Source: Gracilaria caudata (lineage: Eukaryota > Rhodophyta > Florideophyceae > Gracilariales > Gracilariaceae). From it: a stretch of 39,095 nt of DNA. Shown piece by piece: positions 17,901-27,435 of this stretch. Position 1 is the first letter of the stretch. Each line of letters starts with the position of its first letter. The stretch lies in contig JASCIV010000124.1 in assembly GCA_030374735.1 (NCBI GenBank), positions 3,796 to 42,890 on the forward strand. Reading direction: 5' to 3'. Both the position numbers and the translations under genes were made by a program. The notes beneath the pieces were generated by a model, which was given only the letters and a program-made list of their open reading frames with translations, searched no databases and was not told the DNA's origin.

Positions 17901-18660
17901 ATGACGCTGGTATCACACTTAAGCTATGGAGACGCGTTTTTTGACCGAAAAGTAGAGCGCCTATGCCAAATTATCAATCCTGGACGCCTTGAGGTAGCCG
18001 AAAGGAATTTCCGTGCGGTACAGTAAGCGAAACTGCCCCCAGACCCGGACAGATATTCGTTCCTTCATTGGTTTTTATACAGTACGTTCATCAAGGGTTC
18101 GCCAAGATAGCGTCCCCCTTGAACAGGAAACTCCAGAAGGGTCGGACGCACGGGTTGTATATCTTGAGGAAGACATAATCCAGGCTTTCCAAAAGCTCAA
18201 AATGGCTCTACTGTCGCCGTCAGTCTTGGCTTTGCAGAAATCATGCCTTCGTTATACGGTGAACACAGATGCATCTGCGGCCCAAATTAGTTCTGCTTGA
18301 TGCAGGGACACGAAAATGGAGAGAGGTTACCAATTGTATACTGTAGTAGGGCCCTGACCCACACGGACAGGCACTATACCGTCACGGACAAAGAATGCCT
18401 AGTGATGGTGTGGAACATGTTGATGTTACGATCCTACCTATATGGTTCTAAATTCATCTTAAGTTTTGATCATGATGCCCTGAGGTGGATACTAGCCCTT
18501 GTGGATGCGTCCGGGAGGCTGGCCAAAGGAGAATACGCTTTTCGGAATTTGACTCCAAGGTTCAGTACCATCCAGGTGTCTGCCATAATGTGGCACACAC
18601 ATTCTCTCGCTTGAGTACCGATGGGTTGGAAGACGAACCAGTGGAGAACGACATACCGTG
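17901..18660 (+). pseudogene. Gypsy RNase H remnant
   Basis: The connection region (INPGRLEVAERNFRAVQ) leads to YTVNTDAS at about 18256-18279, with the first catalytic Asp in TDAS. After a TGA at 18298-18300 come YCSRALTHTDRHYTVTDKEC, FDHDALRWILAL and, one frame over, FSEFDSKVQYHPGVCHNVAH. These are the standard Ty3 RNase H landmarks (SRxLTxxExxYxxxExE, TDHxALxWL, HxPGxxNxxADxLSR). A frameshift lies near 18530. Confidence 0.8.
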
Positions 18661-18985
18661 GCACAATATCCAATTGGGAAACGCTAAACAAGAGGATGGA
18701 GGGACCCTTTCAGGAACCGTTCTGGAGACGAAGAGAGCGAGAGAAGCTTGGAGGAGTTACTCATGGAGTTCCACACCGGTAAATGCGTAATGACCGTGGA
18801 GATGGAGGAGTTCTTTCCCATAACCAAGGGGGAATTACTTAAGGAGCAGACGACAGATCGGTATGTCTCTCCCTGGCGGGCCAGATAGTCAGAAGGAGGC
18901 GGAATTTCATATCAATCATGAAGACTAACTGTTATGGAGGTCCCCACTGGATGTTCTGCTCCAAAAGGTTGTACCTGAATATCTA

Positions 18986-19265
18986 CGACAAAGGATCCTG
19001 CACCTGGCTCATAGGCCCTGCCTATCAGGTCACCCTGGATGTGGAAGAATGTACTACGCCTTACGAAGGGATTTCTACTAGACCCTGATTGCGATCGACA
19101 TCTATACCTATGTGGCTAAGTGTAAGTCGTGCGTGAATACCCCTGGTGGTTTAAGAAAAGTACTTAAAGCTTTTCCCTGCGGTAGGCCCATTGGATTTTT
19201 GTCGCAATCGACATACCAGGACCATTGCCGGAGACCTCGAAGGGATACAAGTACGTAACCTTCAT
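18986..19265 (+). pseudogene. Gypsy integrase remnant, truncated in the core
   Basis: The zinc-binding HHCC region is readable: ILHLAHRPCLSGHPGCGRMY, a TAG at 19079-19081, then YVAKCKSC with both Cys (19121-19132). After a frameshift, FVAIDIPGPLPETSKGYKYV carries the first catalytic Asp at 19210-19212. Similarity ends at about 19265, before the second Asp and the Glu, so the catalytic triad is incomplete. Confidence 0.8.
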
Positions 19266-19992
19266 TTCCTACTTTCGGCTCTACGCCAGCTCACTTCGTT
19301 CGTTCTGAGGGAGTAAGACTAACCGCATTCGCTCTAAACTACTAGGGGAAACACAACAACTTTAGACAAAAACATTTAACTTTAGTACGAAGCATTCAAT
19401 TCTTAACAAATCTGCGCGAAATGCCGACCAGTGTTTCAAAAATCTCCTCAAGTACCAGCTCCTCACTCCACCAACCCTGCAGCCACATTTCTTTCAACCT
19501 CATCACCGACTCCACGCCTTACGGCGCGGACTAGCACGCTGAGAACATCCAGTACCCATAACTTCATTCCAAGACAAGTGGATACAAGAATTCATTCCGA
19601 AAGTGCTTCAACTGAAACTTCTTTCGATGGGAGACATACGAAGGCACTTGAACTTCATCCAAACCCCCAGCCCAACACGGCAACGGCACTTTGAAATGCC
19701 TTAGTGCGTTGGTGATTACCGCTTGAAATTGTTTCCGCTGCTACGCCGAATCGCGTTCAGACTTTGGTATCATTTGTGAGGCTGCAGGTAGGGCTTGAAG
19801 TTCCCGTCGCATTGCGAACGCCTTCTAGGCTTGATATCCTGATCATTCAGGCGCCGAACAATTTATCCGTGGTAGCTCCACCAAAGCGTAGCATGTGGGG
19901 TGTAACGGCAAACGGCGGCGATAAGCCTTCTACGGAGCGGGGAATTATTGCCCGAAAACGAGCTAGGGCATAAGGGAAGAATATTTCCTCTC
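19266..19992. other. Spacer between Gypsy and DIRS-like relics
   Basis: A Ser/Thr-rich ATG frame starts at 19421 (MPTSVSKISSSTSSS) and is closed after 38 codons by a TAG. Other frames at 19431-19694 and 19764-19973 have no domain. A leader of the DIRS-like element or an unrelated disordered ORF are both possible. Nothing firm is supported. Confidence 0.35.
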
Positions 19993-20700
19993 TTAGAATT
20001 TTCGCACCTCCATTAACATTCGGAGAATAATGCTCAAAAAGTAAGGCCGAATCGTTACGGCCTCATTTCTTCCACGCTTCCCAATAGTTATGTTCAAAGT
20101 ACCATAATGTTTCCTTCTCACCGCCGTGTCTAGAAAAACTGCATCTGACAGCTTCAGCTGCCGCAGATCCCCAAGATGTAAGTATCCATCGAAGAGCAAA
20201 AGAATACCAATTCCAACATCCGGTGTTCCATTCCGGACCAGATCGATAGCTAAGGCGCAGACCACGCTTTTCGGACAAACCCCTTGATGTGCCGTAAGAC
20301 AGGTGACGGCGGATCCTTTGATGCTATTTGTAGCGAGGGGTAACCTGCCCTGTAGACCAGGGATATAAAATTCCAGCGCCGCTTTTGCTTGATCGATTCC
20401 CGAAGACTTTAGGTCCGGATTCCGGGGGTATATCTCCCCGCAATATGGCGTGAAGAGTATATCAACATCTTTAGCGGCCCGATAGCGACGTTGTTCTATA
20501 TCCAAATGCCCCAAACGTTCCAAGAAATTACGTGAGTGCTTAGTATAATTTGCCAGTGTGGAAGGTTTTACCCGCTTGTGCGTCAGTTCATAAAGGCCGA
20601 GAGAGTTCATTAGCTGGGTTGAGGTGCGTCGGAATGTGAAGAGGTTCGAGGACGACATTGCCCACAAGGAATAGACTCGCCACACGGCGGCAAATCGCAT
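19993..20700 (-). pseudogene. DIRS-like tyrosine recombinase, truncated
   Basis: A minus-strand frame of 235 codons reads RVKPSTLANYTKHSRNFLERL (SAM-like N-domain of tyrosine recombinases), then GIGILLLFDGYLHLGDLRQL and KLSDAVF. The latter is the box I region (LLLLxxGxLRxGELxxLxxxDV), in which the catalytic Arg position reads His (GYLHLGDL). The frame ends with a TAA before the HxxR and Tyr parts of the active site, so the recombinase is incomplete. It overlaps the RNase H frame by about 110 bp in a different phase, as RT/RNase H and recombinase ORFs do in DIRS-type retroelements, which integrate with a recombinase instead of a DDE integrase. Confidence 0.7.
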
Positions 20701-20945
20701 TAAAGCTCTTCACACTACTACGCCCTGTGTGGAGCGCACCAATGAAAGCCTGAATATCGATAAATAGGAAATCACGCTTTCCATGATTCTCTGTTTGTCG
20801 CAATAACTACCTTTATCCAAGGATCAAGGCTTCTCCCTCCAGCAAGTGGATGGGTAACCTCGTCCACCATCGATGCTGAACAACGAGCTTCCGCTCATAA
20901 TGGGGGACCCATGCATCCTGCTCGTGAGCTGCTACGCTCAGTGGC
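20588..20945 (-). pseudogene. DIRS-like RNase H domain remnant
   Basis: The minus frame reads HRWWTRLPIHLLEGEALILG with TAA and TAG close together near 20817-20825, then FLFIDIQAFIGALHTGRSSV and CRRVASLF, and ends LHIPTHLNPANELSRPL. The order HLLExxA / (V)DxxAxIGAL.KGRSS / HxxPxxLNPADxxSR is typical of the RNase H domain next to the recombinase in DIRS-like elements. The reverse transcriptase that should precede it (above 20945) is not readable. Confidence 0.72.
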
Positions 20946-21394
20946 GGTAGCGAGAAATCACTCTCACATTATAAGACTCCTTCTTCTTTTTTACTTGCAT
21001 CTACGCATAAGACGTATTCGCAAAACGGTGTTGTCAGTGCCACGCGTATCAAGGGCGACAAAGACACAAGGAGACAGAGTTTCCGTTTAGCCGTTGCTGT
21101 CGCCTTGACGGTCGAGGAGTCCTTGCGGAAACTCGTACACGCTCTGAAGCACTGAAAACAAAGGCCGACGAAGAAGGAAGAACCAAGCTCATATGCCTAA
21201 AAACCTCTGCAGACGAGGAACAGACAAAGATCTCGTTTGACAATGACCATGGTTTGAGATATGAAACGAGGCAACTTTAGTACATCTGGCAAGAGTCTTT
21301 CGTCCGAATATTCTTCAATAACCAATGCTTATATTTGCTTAGCCGAACTCGGTCATGAAATTTCTTGGTTTTTGAACGCAACTTAATACGCCCC
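20946..21394. other. Unassigned spacer
   Basis: One plus frame (about 21095-21280) reads as charged helical sequence (EALKTKADEEGRTKLICLKT) without a known domain and without a start. It could be a decayed exon. No other signal is visible. Confidence 0.35.
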
Positions 21395-22500
21395 GATTCC
21401 GCAATGACGGCCGCCAGAAAATCTTTGCATACTTGTCAATCTGTTCCAAGAGAGAAACAGTCATCGACATATGCTCCAAAGCTAGAGAGAGTAAACGACA
21501 TTGAGAGGTGGTCTGTGGAATACTTTGATCACTTTTCGAAAACTTACTACAAACATCGGGAGGAGCGAGTGAAGATGTGCAAATACGTGTATCACCTGCC
21601 CCTCTACCTAGCGAAAAGAATTCGAAAATGCGGCCCTATTTTGATGCTTGCGTATTGGACAGGAGAAAATTATGCCGGTCCGATGAACAGGTAGACCCAC
21701 GCCAGAGATAAATTCGCTGAGTCAGTACGGGAGAGAATCTAGTATCAAACCGCTGCGCATTTTTACGGCATACGATATGAAGTGAAGATACCTTACCTTT
21801 ACGAAATGGAATCACCAGAATTGTCGACAAATCTTCGAAAACAGGGAGAGGAAGACCAAATTGAAGACTACGAGTTGCGCCACCCCTGAGTTGATACTAC
21901 TATAAGAAGCATGCAAAACGGCTCCTTTCCCAATCTAATCAACATGATGAGGAGGTATTATGAGAGAACGCAAGACTTTTCCTCAGACGAAATCGACAAT
22001 TTTCTCCTCTTTGATAGCAAGATTATCGTATGGGATCGGCTTCAACCCGACAAGTTTAGCCTACACGATCCAGCGACGTAGGAAATATCCGGTTTGTAAA
22101 GACCGAGAACGACATGGATGCATCTTTCTCTGCCTACTTTGAGACTCAAAATCACAGCACAATCACTGTGAGTTATGGGAAGGCCCTTGGATTCGTGGAG
22201 CACAAGGGGAATAGTAAAGTGCACATTCTTGTTGTCGCCAGTTGTGTTTCCAGTGGTCTCTTTGAAGGAGATGAAGGACATATTTTTGCTAAGAAGAAGA
22301 TATAGAGTTCAAGGCTTTTCATGAGAATGTCCGTCGAATCAGCGGACTGCATATCACATCCAATTGGCGTATTTGAAATCACTGTACCTCATTGGGGGGT
22401 ACATCTATTCCGACTTATTTCATTGACGAAATGCTAGAACCAAGCGGCCTTCTGAGTGGAGAACCTTGGCACCAGGAGATCGATGCGATGCACCTTCATG
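21395..22500 (+). pseudogene. Probable CACTA/Tnp2-like transposase C-terminal remnant
   Basis: The first frame gives DIERWSVEYFDHFSKTYYKH, HLPLYLAKRIRKCGPILMLA and YWTGENYAGPMNR, then TAG at 21692-21694, THARDKFAESV, another TAG and HFYGIRYEVKIPYLYEM. After a frame change, RFVKTENDMDASFSAYFETQ, YGKALGFVEH and HILVVAS appear. The order 'HLLLHxAxxIxxCGPxxxYWxFxxERxxGxxxR' followed by a variable spacer and an 'FGxVxxFxxH...xLAxV' segment resembles the C-terminal half of Tnp2/Plavaka-type (CACTA) transposases. The DDE core is not seen. The match rests on pattern memory, without an alignment, so the family is tentative. At least three stops and one frameshift are present. Confidence 0.45.
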
Positions 22501-23369
22501 GCCTGCAAAGAAGATTAAAGCACCGAAGATCATCGTCGTGAGCACCACGGGATTGACTGCGATATACCGAAACCTTGACAAACGAAATCAGAGCTTTCAA
22601 AGTCAAAAGAATGTCTTTGTGCCAACCCATCTCAATCCAGATGAAGACCTTGGTCGTGCCAAACTTCTATGTCTCTAACTTTGTTTTCCTTGACCCCCCA
22701 CTCCCTATGATTCCTTGCCATTCAAAACTTCTGTCGTCTATGCTTGGAGAACCATTGTAATAGTGAGGTAACCCAGAAGAAATGGGCAAGGTGGCCAGGA
22801 CCCCTGTCACGGAAAAGCACCTTTTCTTAGTCATTGAGTTTCATGCGGGTTACATGTCCTCCTGGAATAATTTTGTTTGTTTAGTATGAAAAATTAAATT
22901 GAAACGAGTACGGCGTGACGCTGGCCTTCTCCGATCGAGCCGTCTACCTGCCACATATTCCTCACTTCGTCATCAACGTTTGACTTGCGCTTTTTCCTTC
23001 GTTCTCCAATCGTTAATTATACTTTACCATGCGCAAAGACGTAGATGAAACATCCCAACAATTTCATGGGTCTTCAAGCTGAGACCTTCGTCTGCAAATT
23101 TATTTCAGCTGGGTTGATCATTCTTTCGCCTCCAGCGTATTTCATTCATGCGTTTCCCGCCTATTTCGAAGGCACAGTGCTGATCTGCGCCGCATAAAAC
23201 AATCGTTAGCTCATGTCTGAGACCATAATGCATTCAGCACTAATACTCACGAGCACCGGTTTGAAGCACACAGCGCTCGTGATGCAGAGCCTGGTGTGGC
23301 CGTAGCTCTCGGCGTGCCACAGCCGACGGACTTGTTGGCTTTGCCTCTAGTCGACTCGCGCCCAATGTC
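22501..23369. other. Unassigned stretch
   Basis: Only short frames without motifs are present. The region contains AT-rich spans at 22840-22910 and 23000-23120. Nothing can be named. Confidence 0.4.
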
Positions 23370-23960
23370 TTGGTTGTCGTAATCGTGGCGATTCTAGTAG
23401 AAAGGACGGCTTTCATCGTCTCGCGCTCTTCCTTGTCCATCCTGCTGACTACGAGCCAAACTCGAGTCCCATTGCATGACGACCACGGAACCGTTTCGGG
23501 CTGGCATCTTGCTGGCATTCACGGTCCTCGCTCTAGACTTGGAAATACGTTGCTCTTGTTCCAGCCCCCCGACGCTGGACGTGTCATTGTTCGTGGTAGT
23601 CGCTATCCGCCCGTTCTCGTTGAGCGCAGATGCGTTCATCCATGGAACCCCGCTGCGCTCAGGTCTGATCAAGTTGCACTTCATCGTGAGCCTCTGTGCA
23701 ACTTATTCGTGCGCCCCTGCGCATTCATTTATATGCCGAAGATGCGACTGCTGCACACCGCGCTCGGCAGATGTCGGTCGAGTGATGGTGGCACCAGCTC
23801 TGAGTGGGACTCGCGCAAGATGCGTCCGACATGTGCCATGAGGTAAGTTTCACGCTTGGCTCCATATGAACGTTACTCTTACTAACAAGTAATGGTTTTT
23901 CGGCCCCCCTGAGTGCATATTTCGATACATTCTAGGGAGTTCGAAGTTCGGTGGTAACAG
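23370..23960 (+). CDS. Uncertain ORF with a candidate spliced 3' end
   Basis: A plus frame of 158 codons (no ATG at 23370) ends at 23846. The stop is formed by a splice donor-like ATGAG|GTAAGT. Removing 23843-23935 (GTAAGT...TTCTAG, 93 bp) extends the frame by REFEVRW to a TAA. The product has a hydrophobic start (VVVIVAILV) and is Arg-rich, with no known domain. Two other frames over the same span are also open (plus 23476-23841, minus 23394-23684), so coding on this frame is not secure. Confidence 0.25.
23843..23935 (+). other. Candidate spliceosomal intron (93 bp)
   Basis: The donor GTAAGT follows AG, a near-perfect consensus. A pyrimidine-containing tract and TTCTAG close the interval. 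It is short and AT-richer than its flanks. The evidence is sequence only. Confidence 0.4.
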
Positions 23961-25088
23961 AAATTCAGTAAGTCTTGCGAATCATGCATCCCATTCGTGA
24001 AGGAGCTGCATATATGCAAAACTCTGTCATCGAAGCATACTCAGCCAAGCGAGTTAATATCAATCTCTTGGAGGCTTCTTTCGCGCTCTGTACTTGTTGC
24101 CACTACCTAGTTGTCAACCTGCGATTCACATGGGATGGTTCTCCTGCTGTACAGGGCTTTCAGCCTTCTTTCCCTCTGGTTTTTCAGCTACGTAATGCGC
24201 TCACTCTGCTGCATCATTCTCTTTACGTTTTCCTTTTCCGCATTAGTATCTCCGAAATTTTTGGATCGCAAGGTTACTGTCCACAGCTGACTTGCTAACG
24301 GTAGGCTGGCTTTTTCTAACACATTCATCAATCCCTTGATCACATTTCCATTACTAATGTCTACGACTTTCGATTTAATCAATCGTTTTCTATCATTTTG
24401 AAATTTTGTTTCATAAGTCCACCCATCAGTAGATCTGAAACTTCTGCATCATTTGTAGAATATCTTCAACACATAAGTACGTCTGTTGAAGAAAGATTGC
24501 CTACCCCATCTATAAATCTTATGCACGTACTTCTCAACCTTTCTTAATTATTATCGAGGCATATCACTGAAGGTTACAGTGCTTTTGTACTCCTTATATA
24601 AAAGTGTTACAAACATTACCATTGAACATTGTATTCGATCTACTGCATTTTAAAAGCTAGATACACCGCCAGTTACAAAGTTTATATGTAGAAGCTAACT
24701 TTTATTTAAGGATCACTTGTTCATAAGTTACTGCAGTTTTACAGATGTAACATATTCTTTTTGCGTAAGATTTATCTGCCATTTAGTGAGCTTTTCTTCG
24801 CAATTTTTAAAGTTCCAAGGAGGCAATTTTCCAGATATGGGCGTGAAACGGCCATCAAATTTGACGTAAATTATTCAGTTTCCAGTTGACATTCAACAAA
24901 TATGCACCACTTACAATGTTTTTGGAGAAGATGTTCATCACATAGGCGCCATTTCTAAAATGAAAAACATATGGCGTACATATTCTCTGTTCTACGTTCT
25001 GCTCTACATATCTTCCTTACTCCTTTTGTTCGCCATTTGTCTCTGTTCCTACAAGGCCATTTCTAAGCCATTTACGGTAAAATTTCTA
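23961..25088. other. AT-rich stretch with no supported gene
   Basis: Minus frames at 24382-24188 and downstream (KASLPLASQLWTVTLRSKNFGD; LKNQRERRLKALYSRRTIPC) are in phase around a stop and may be a decayed coding piece, family unknown. From 24300 to 24960 the sequence is AT-rich. A plus ATG frame at 24960-25196 (78 codons) has one strongly hydrophobic segment (FYVLLYISSLLLLFAICLC) that could span a membrane, but it has no homologue I can name. Confidence 0.35.
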
Positions 25089-25653
25089 CTAGGGATTGAG
25101 ATAATCTTCGTACGGAGCTTCACCGCGTGTTCGGTGGAAGGCGACTTCAAAGTCGTAAAAAACCAGAACCAGTATGTTGCCAGCTGTATGCTCTAGACGA
25201 TGGTAAGCGATGGTCACCATTCTGGCGCGCGCTTCGGCGATACCCTCTTTAAGAGTGCGATTTCTCCAGAGGAGGTGTGGGTCAACTGCAACGCGCATTT
25301 TCCAGTGTCTGAACCTGAATACTGCCACATGGTAAGTGTCCTGGTAACCAGCCTCCCTCGGAATACGAGCCAACCAGGGTATTGTTTTCAAACTCCGTCT
25401 TATGGAACCAAGGAGCCCTGCAATACACGGAACCATCCGCCAAAGGATCATGCGTTAACAACGAGTGTAATGATGTCCACCAGCTCGGGTTTGCCGTGAT
25501 GGGGATTTTCTCGGCCGTATTCCACGCTTCGGCGGTAACCGAGACACTCGGAGTAAGTTTAGGTACCTGGGGAAGTGGGACAGAGTGGACACCAGGTTGA
25601 AAACCCGGAAAAACACCCCGCGCTGGGTGATGTTCAGGACGGCTTATCGCCAC
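25089..25653 (-). CDS. Two overlapping hypothetical frames
   Basis: Minus 25653-25282 (123 codons) reads with natural composition (VPKLTPSVSVTAEAWNTAEK; PSWWTSLHSLLTHDPLADG; SVYCRAPWFHKTEFENNT). Minus 25451-25089 (120 codons) overlaps it in another phase and ends HRTRGEAPYEDYLNP. They may be parts of one gene joined by a frameshift or an intron, but no domain is recognised and the plus strand is also partly open. Both frames begin at non-ATG codons, so the 5' boundary is unknown. Confidence 0.25.
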
Positions 25654-25822
25654 TGTGGATTGTACCCGCCTGCGGGCTTGGGTTTGGAGTCGATTTCATG
25701 CCTGCAGATGGTCCGGTCAGGTGTGGTTGCGCAGGAGAACCTACGACAAGTGGGTGAAACTTGTCCTTGCTGCGAGTACTGCTCGTGTTGCTCGAGATGA
25801 TCGGTCCTTGTGAGAGTGTGGT

Positions 25823-26089
25823 GTGTGTCTTGACCCGAGGGACCGGAACATTATCGTGAAAAGACATGATACTTTGTTATATTTTGTTCCGGACAGCGGG
25901 TTTCCGCGCGCACGCGTAAACTCCGCTAAGAAGGGGGATATGCGGGAAAAACTTGACTTTGGGGTGATGCACGGCGATGATACTCACAAACCGGGTACGG
26001 TATTCGAGCTGAGAGAACAGGAAAAGTATGAAAATGGGTCCAGTTATTGGGATCACATGATGTGTAAGCGCGCTGAAGTGTACCGATGA
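25823..26089 (+). CDS. Hypothetical protein fragment
   Basis: A plus frame of 88 codons with charged, natural-looking composition (DPRDRNIIVKRHDTLLYFVP; MREKLDFGVMHGDDTHKPGT; EKYENGSSYWDHMMCKRAEV) ends at a TGA at 26087-26089. It has no ATG at its 5' end and no known domain. It looks like the 3' exon or fragment of a larger gene. Confidence 0.3.
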   Translation: MCLDPRDRNIIVKRHDTLLYFVPDSGFPRARVNSAKKGDMREKLDFGVMHGDDTHKPGTVFELREQEKYENGSSYWDHMMCKRAEVYR

Positions 26090-26338
26090 AAGGTTAGCTC
26101 GGGGATCAGTGAAGTGACCTGGTGAGATGGAACAGTGGTACACGTGTAACTTCTGTGATGAATTGTGCTTACATAGCCCTGACACTGGCCGTGGGCAGGG
26201 ACTGACAAACAAAACACGTGCTTGAACCAGAATTCGCTTGCACTTGACTAAGTAATTTAGCTAATAATTTATGAATATTATGTATAGTACTTAGGCCAGA
26301 ACCTCAGGGCTCTGGTCCATCACCAAGTAAAAGCAACC

Positions 26339-26862
26339 ATGGTTCGTGCTCTGACCAATAGTGTCCTCTTAACGAGGTGCTCGGCACTGGGTCGTGCTGC
26401 CTACAGAGGCTGATCACCACAACGGGTACAGTCGTGACCGGTACGGTACATCCACCCCCCTCGGGTCGTCCAGGAGTGCAGGTATAATTCTACTATTTCT
26501 GTGTTTGTTTCTTTCTTTCTCTGTACAGACTGTAATTACCGCTACCGCCTTTGTATAAGATTTTCTTTCTCGCTGTTTCTGCCCTTTTAGGTACTACACC
26601 CGTGTGGGTTTTCTCTTGCTTTTCCCCTTCTTCTGTCCAAAGATCAACTGTGGACAAGGCTTCGAAGATCACCGGTTTCGGTACCCCGCAGCACATCAAC
26701 CTCCAAGGTATAGCACGCAAAGGTGCCCCGTCTTACATGCGGCTGTGTGCATCGCAGGAGGGCTCTCCAACAGAGTTGCCATCGCTCTACGAGAGCAAGG
26801 CCTCGAACACCTTGATAGTTCATTCCTGTCTCTGGGTCTGCACCACAACAGTCAACATTTAG
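26339..26862 (+). pseudogene. Gene fragment with targeting-peptide-like start and candidate intron
   Basis: An ATG in good context (GCAACCATGG, 26339-26341) starts MVRALTNSVLLTRCSALGRA, a basic, amphipathic N-terminus typical of mitochondrial or plastid targeting peptides. The frame closes at a TGA near 26411; one frame over it continues LITTTGTVVTGTVHPPPSGR up to a GCAG|GTATAA donor-like site at 26482. Acceptors lie at 26590 (CCCTTTTAG) and 26642 (TGTCCAAAG). Downstream, two frames stay open to 26862 (ASKITGFGTPQHINLQGIAR in one). The intron, the frame break and the start fit a decayed nuclear gene of unknown family. The 3' part merges with a Copia-derived repeat at 26858. Confidence 0.3.
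26482..26590 (+). other. Candidate intron (109 bp, or 161 bp with the second acceptor)
   Basis: A GTATAATTC donor after CAG, a T/C-rich interior (TTTGTTTCTTTCTTTCTCTG) and CCCTTTTAG at 26582-26590. A second acceptor, TCTGTCCAAAG, ends at 26642. Confidence 0.4.
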
Positions 26863-26916
26863 TTTCCAAGCAGTTAGTGCAGCAAGCCAAAATATACGGT
26901 TTCATTTTATGTTTCC
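26858..26916 (-). repeat. Second copy of a Copia RT segment
   Basis: About 58 bp match 28343-28402 in the same orientation with roughly one difference in six. On the minus strand it encodes KHKMKPYILACCTNCLETKC against HKTKPYISDCNTNCLET in the longer relic. It marks a second, mostly lost Copia copy. Confidence 0.7.
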
Positions 26917-26981
26917 TGCTTTTTCCGGCTCTTTGTCACTAGTACTAATTAGATCAGACAAAGTTTTAACTGAGCCGTATA

Positions 26982-27262
26982 CGTTGAACATCTGCGCGCT
27001 TCACACTTTAACGATCTCTTAACTTTTCTCTGTGAGAGAATAATTGTCCTTACACTGCGTTTATATACTCTCAAATGATAATTTCCTCCATTCATGGACT
27101 TTATAGTTGACTGGTAATAATTGGAAGAGGTCGCCTTCTATCTCTAGATCGCTGTCTGTCGACCTCCTTTTATAGGCGTAATGAGAGAGCACGAGGCATC
27201 TACCGAGTCTGCACGCAGGTCCGAGTGCTGACACACCGCAACGCCACGCAATTGCTTCAACA
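26982..27262 (-). repeat. LTR-like unit next to the Copia relic
   Basis: On the minus strand it starts TGTTGAAGC (27262) and ends TTCAACG (26982), so the ends are short inverted repeats as in LTRs. It holds a TATA box (CTATAAAAGGAGG, near 27165-27177) and lies about 170 bp after the end of the RNase H frame, where a 3' LTR is expected. No partner LTR is seen, so this is an inference from position and ends. Confidence 0.45.
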
Positions 27263-27435
27263 GGGCCATGCAATCTAATTATCAGCAATCCTCTCCGTTG
27301 TCAGATGCTACAGTGCTTGCATTTGCCGTTTCAGCACAGTAGTCCCATTTGCGTTCTCCAACAATGCAGTTCACTCTCCGTCCAGGCTGATAATGCTGAC
27401 ACTGCATTCCATACACATTCCCCTTCGAATTCCAA

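Larger units (their letters stand above)
14674..19265 (+). mobile_element. Ty3/Gypsy LTR retrotransposon relic, both ends missing
   Basis: Gag, protease, reverse transcriptase, RNase H and integrase remnants occur in Gypsy order on the plus strand. No LTR is found at either side. The 5' end abuts the Helitron helicase relic, and the 3' end stops inside the integrase core. Many stops and frameshifts separate the domains. Parts are listed separately. Confidence 0.85.
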
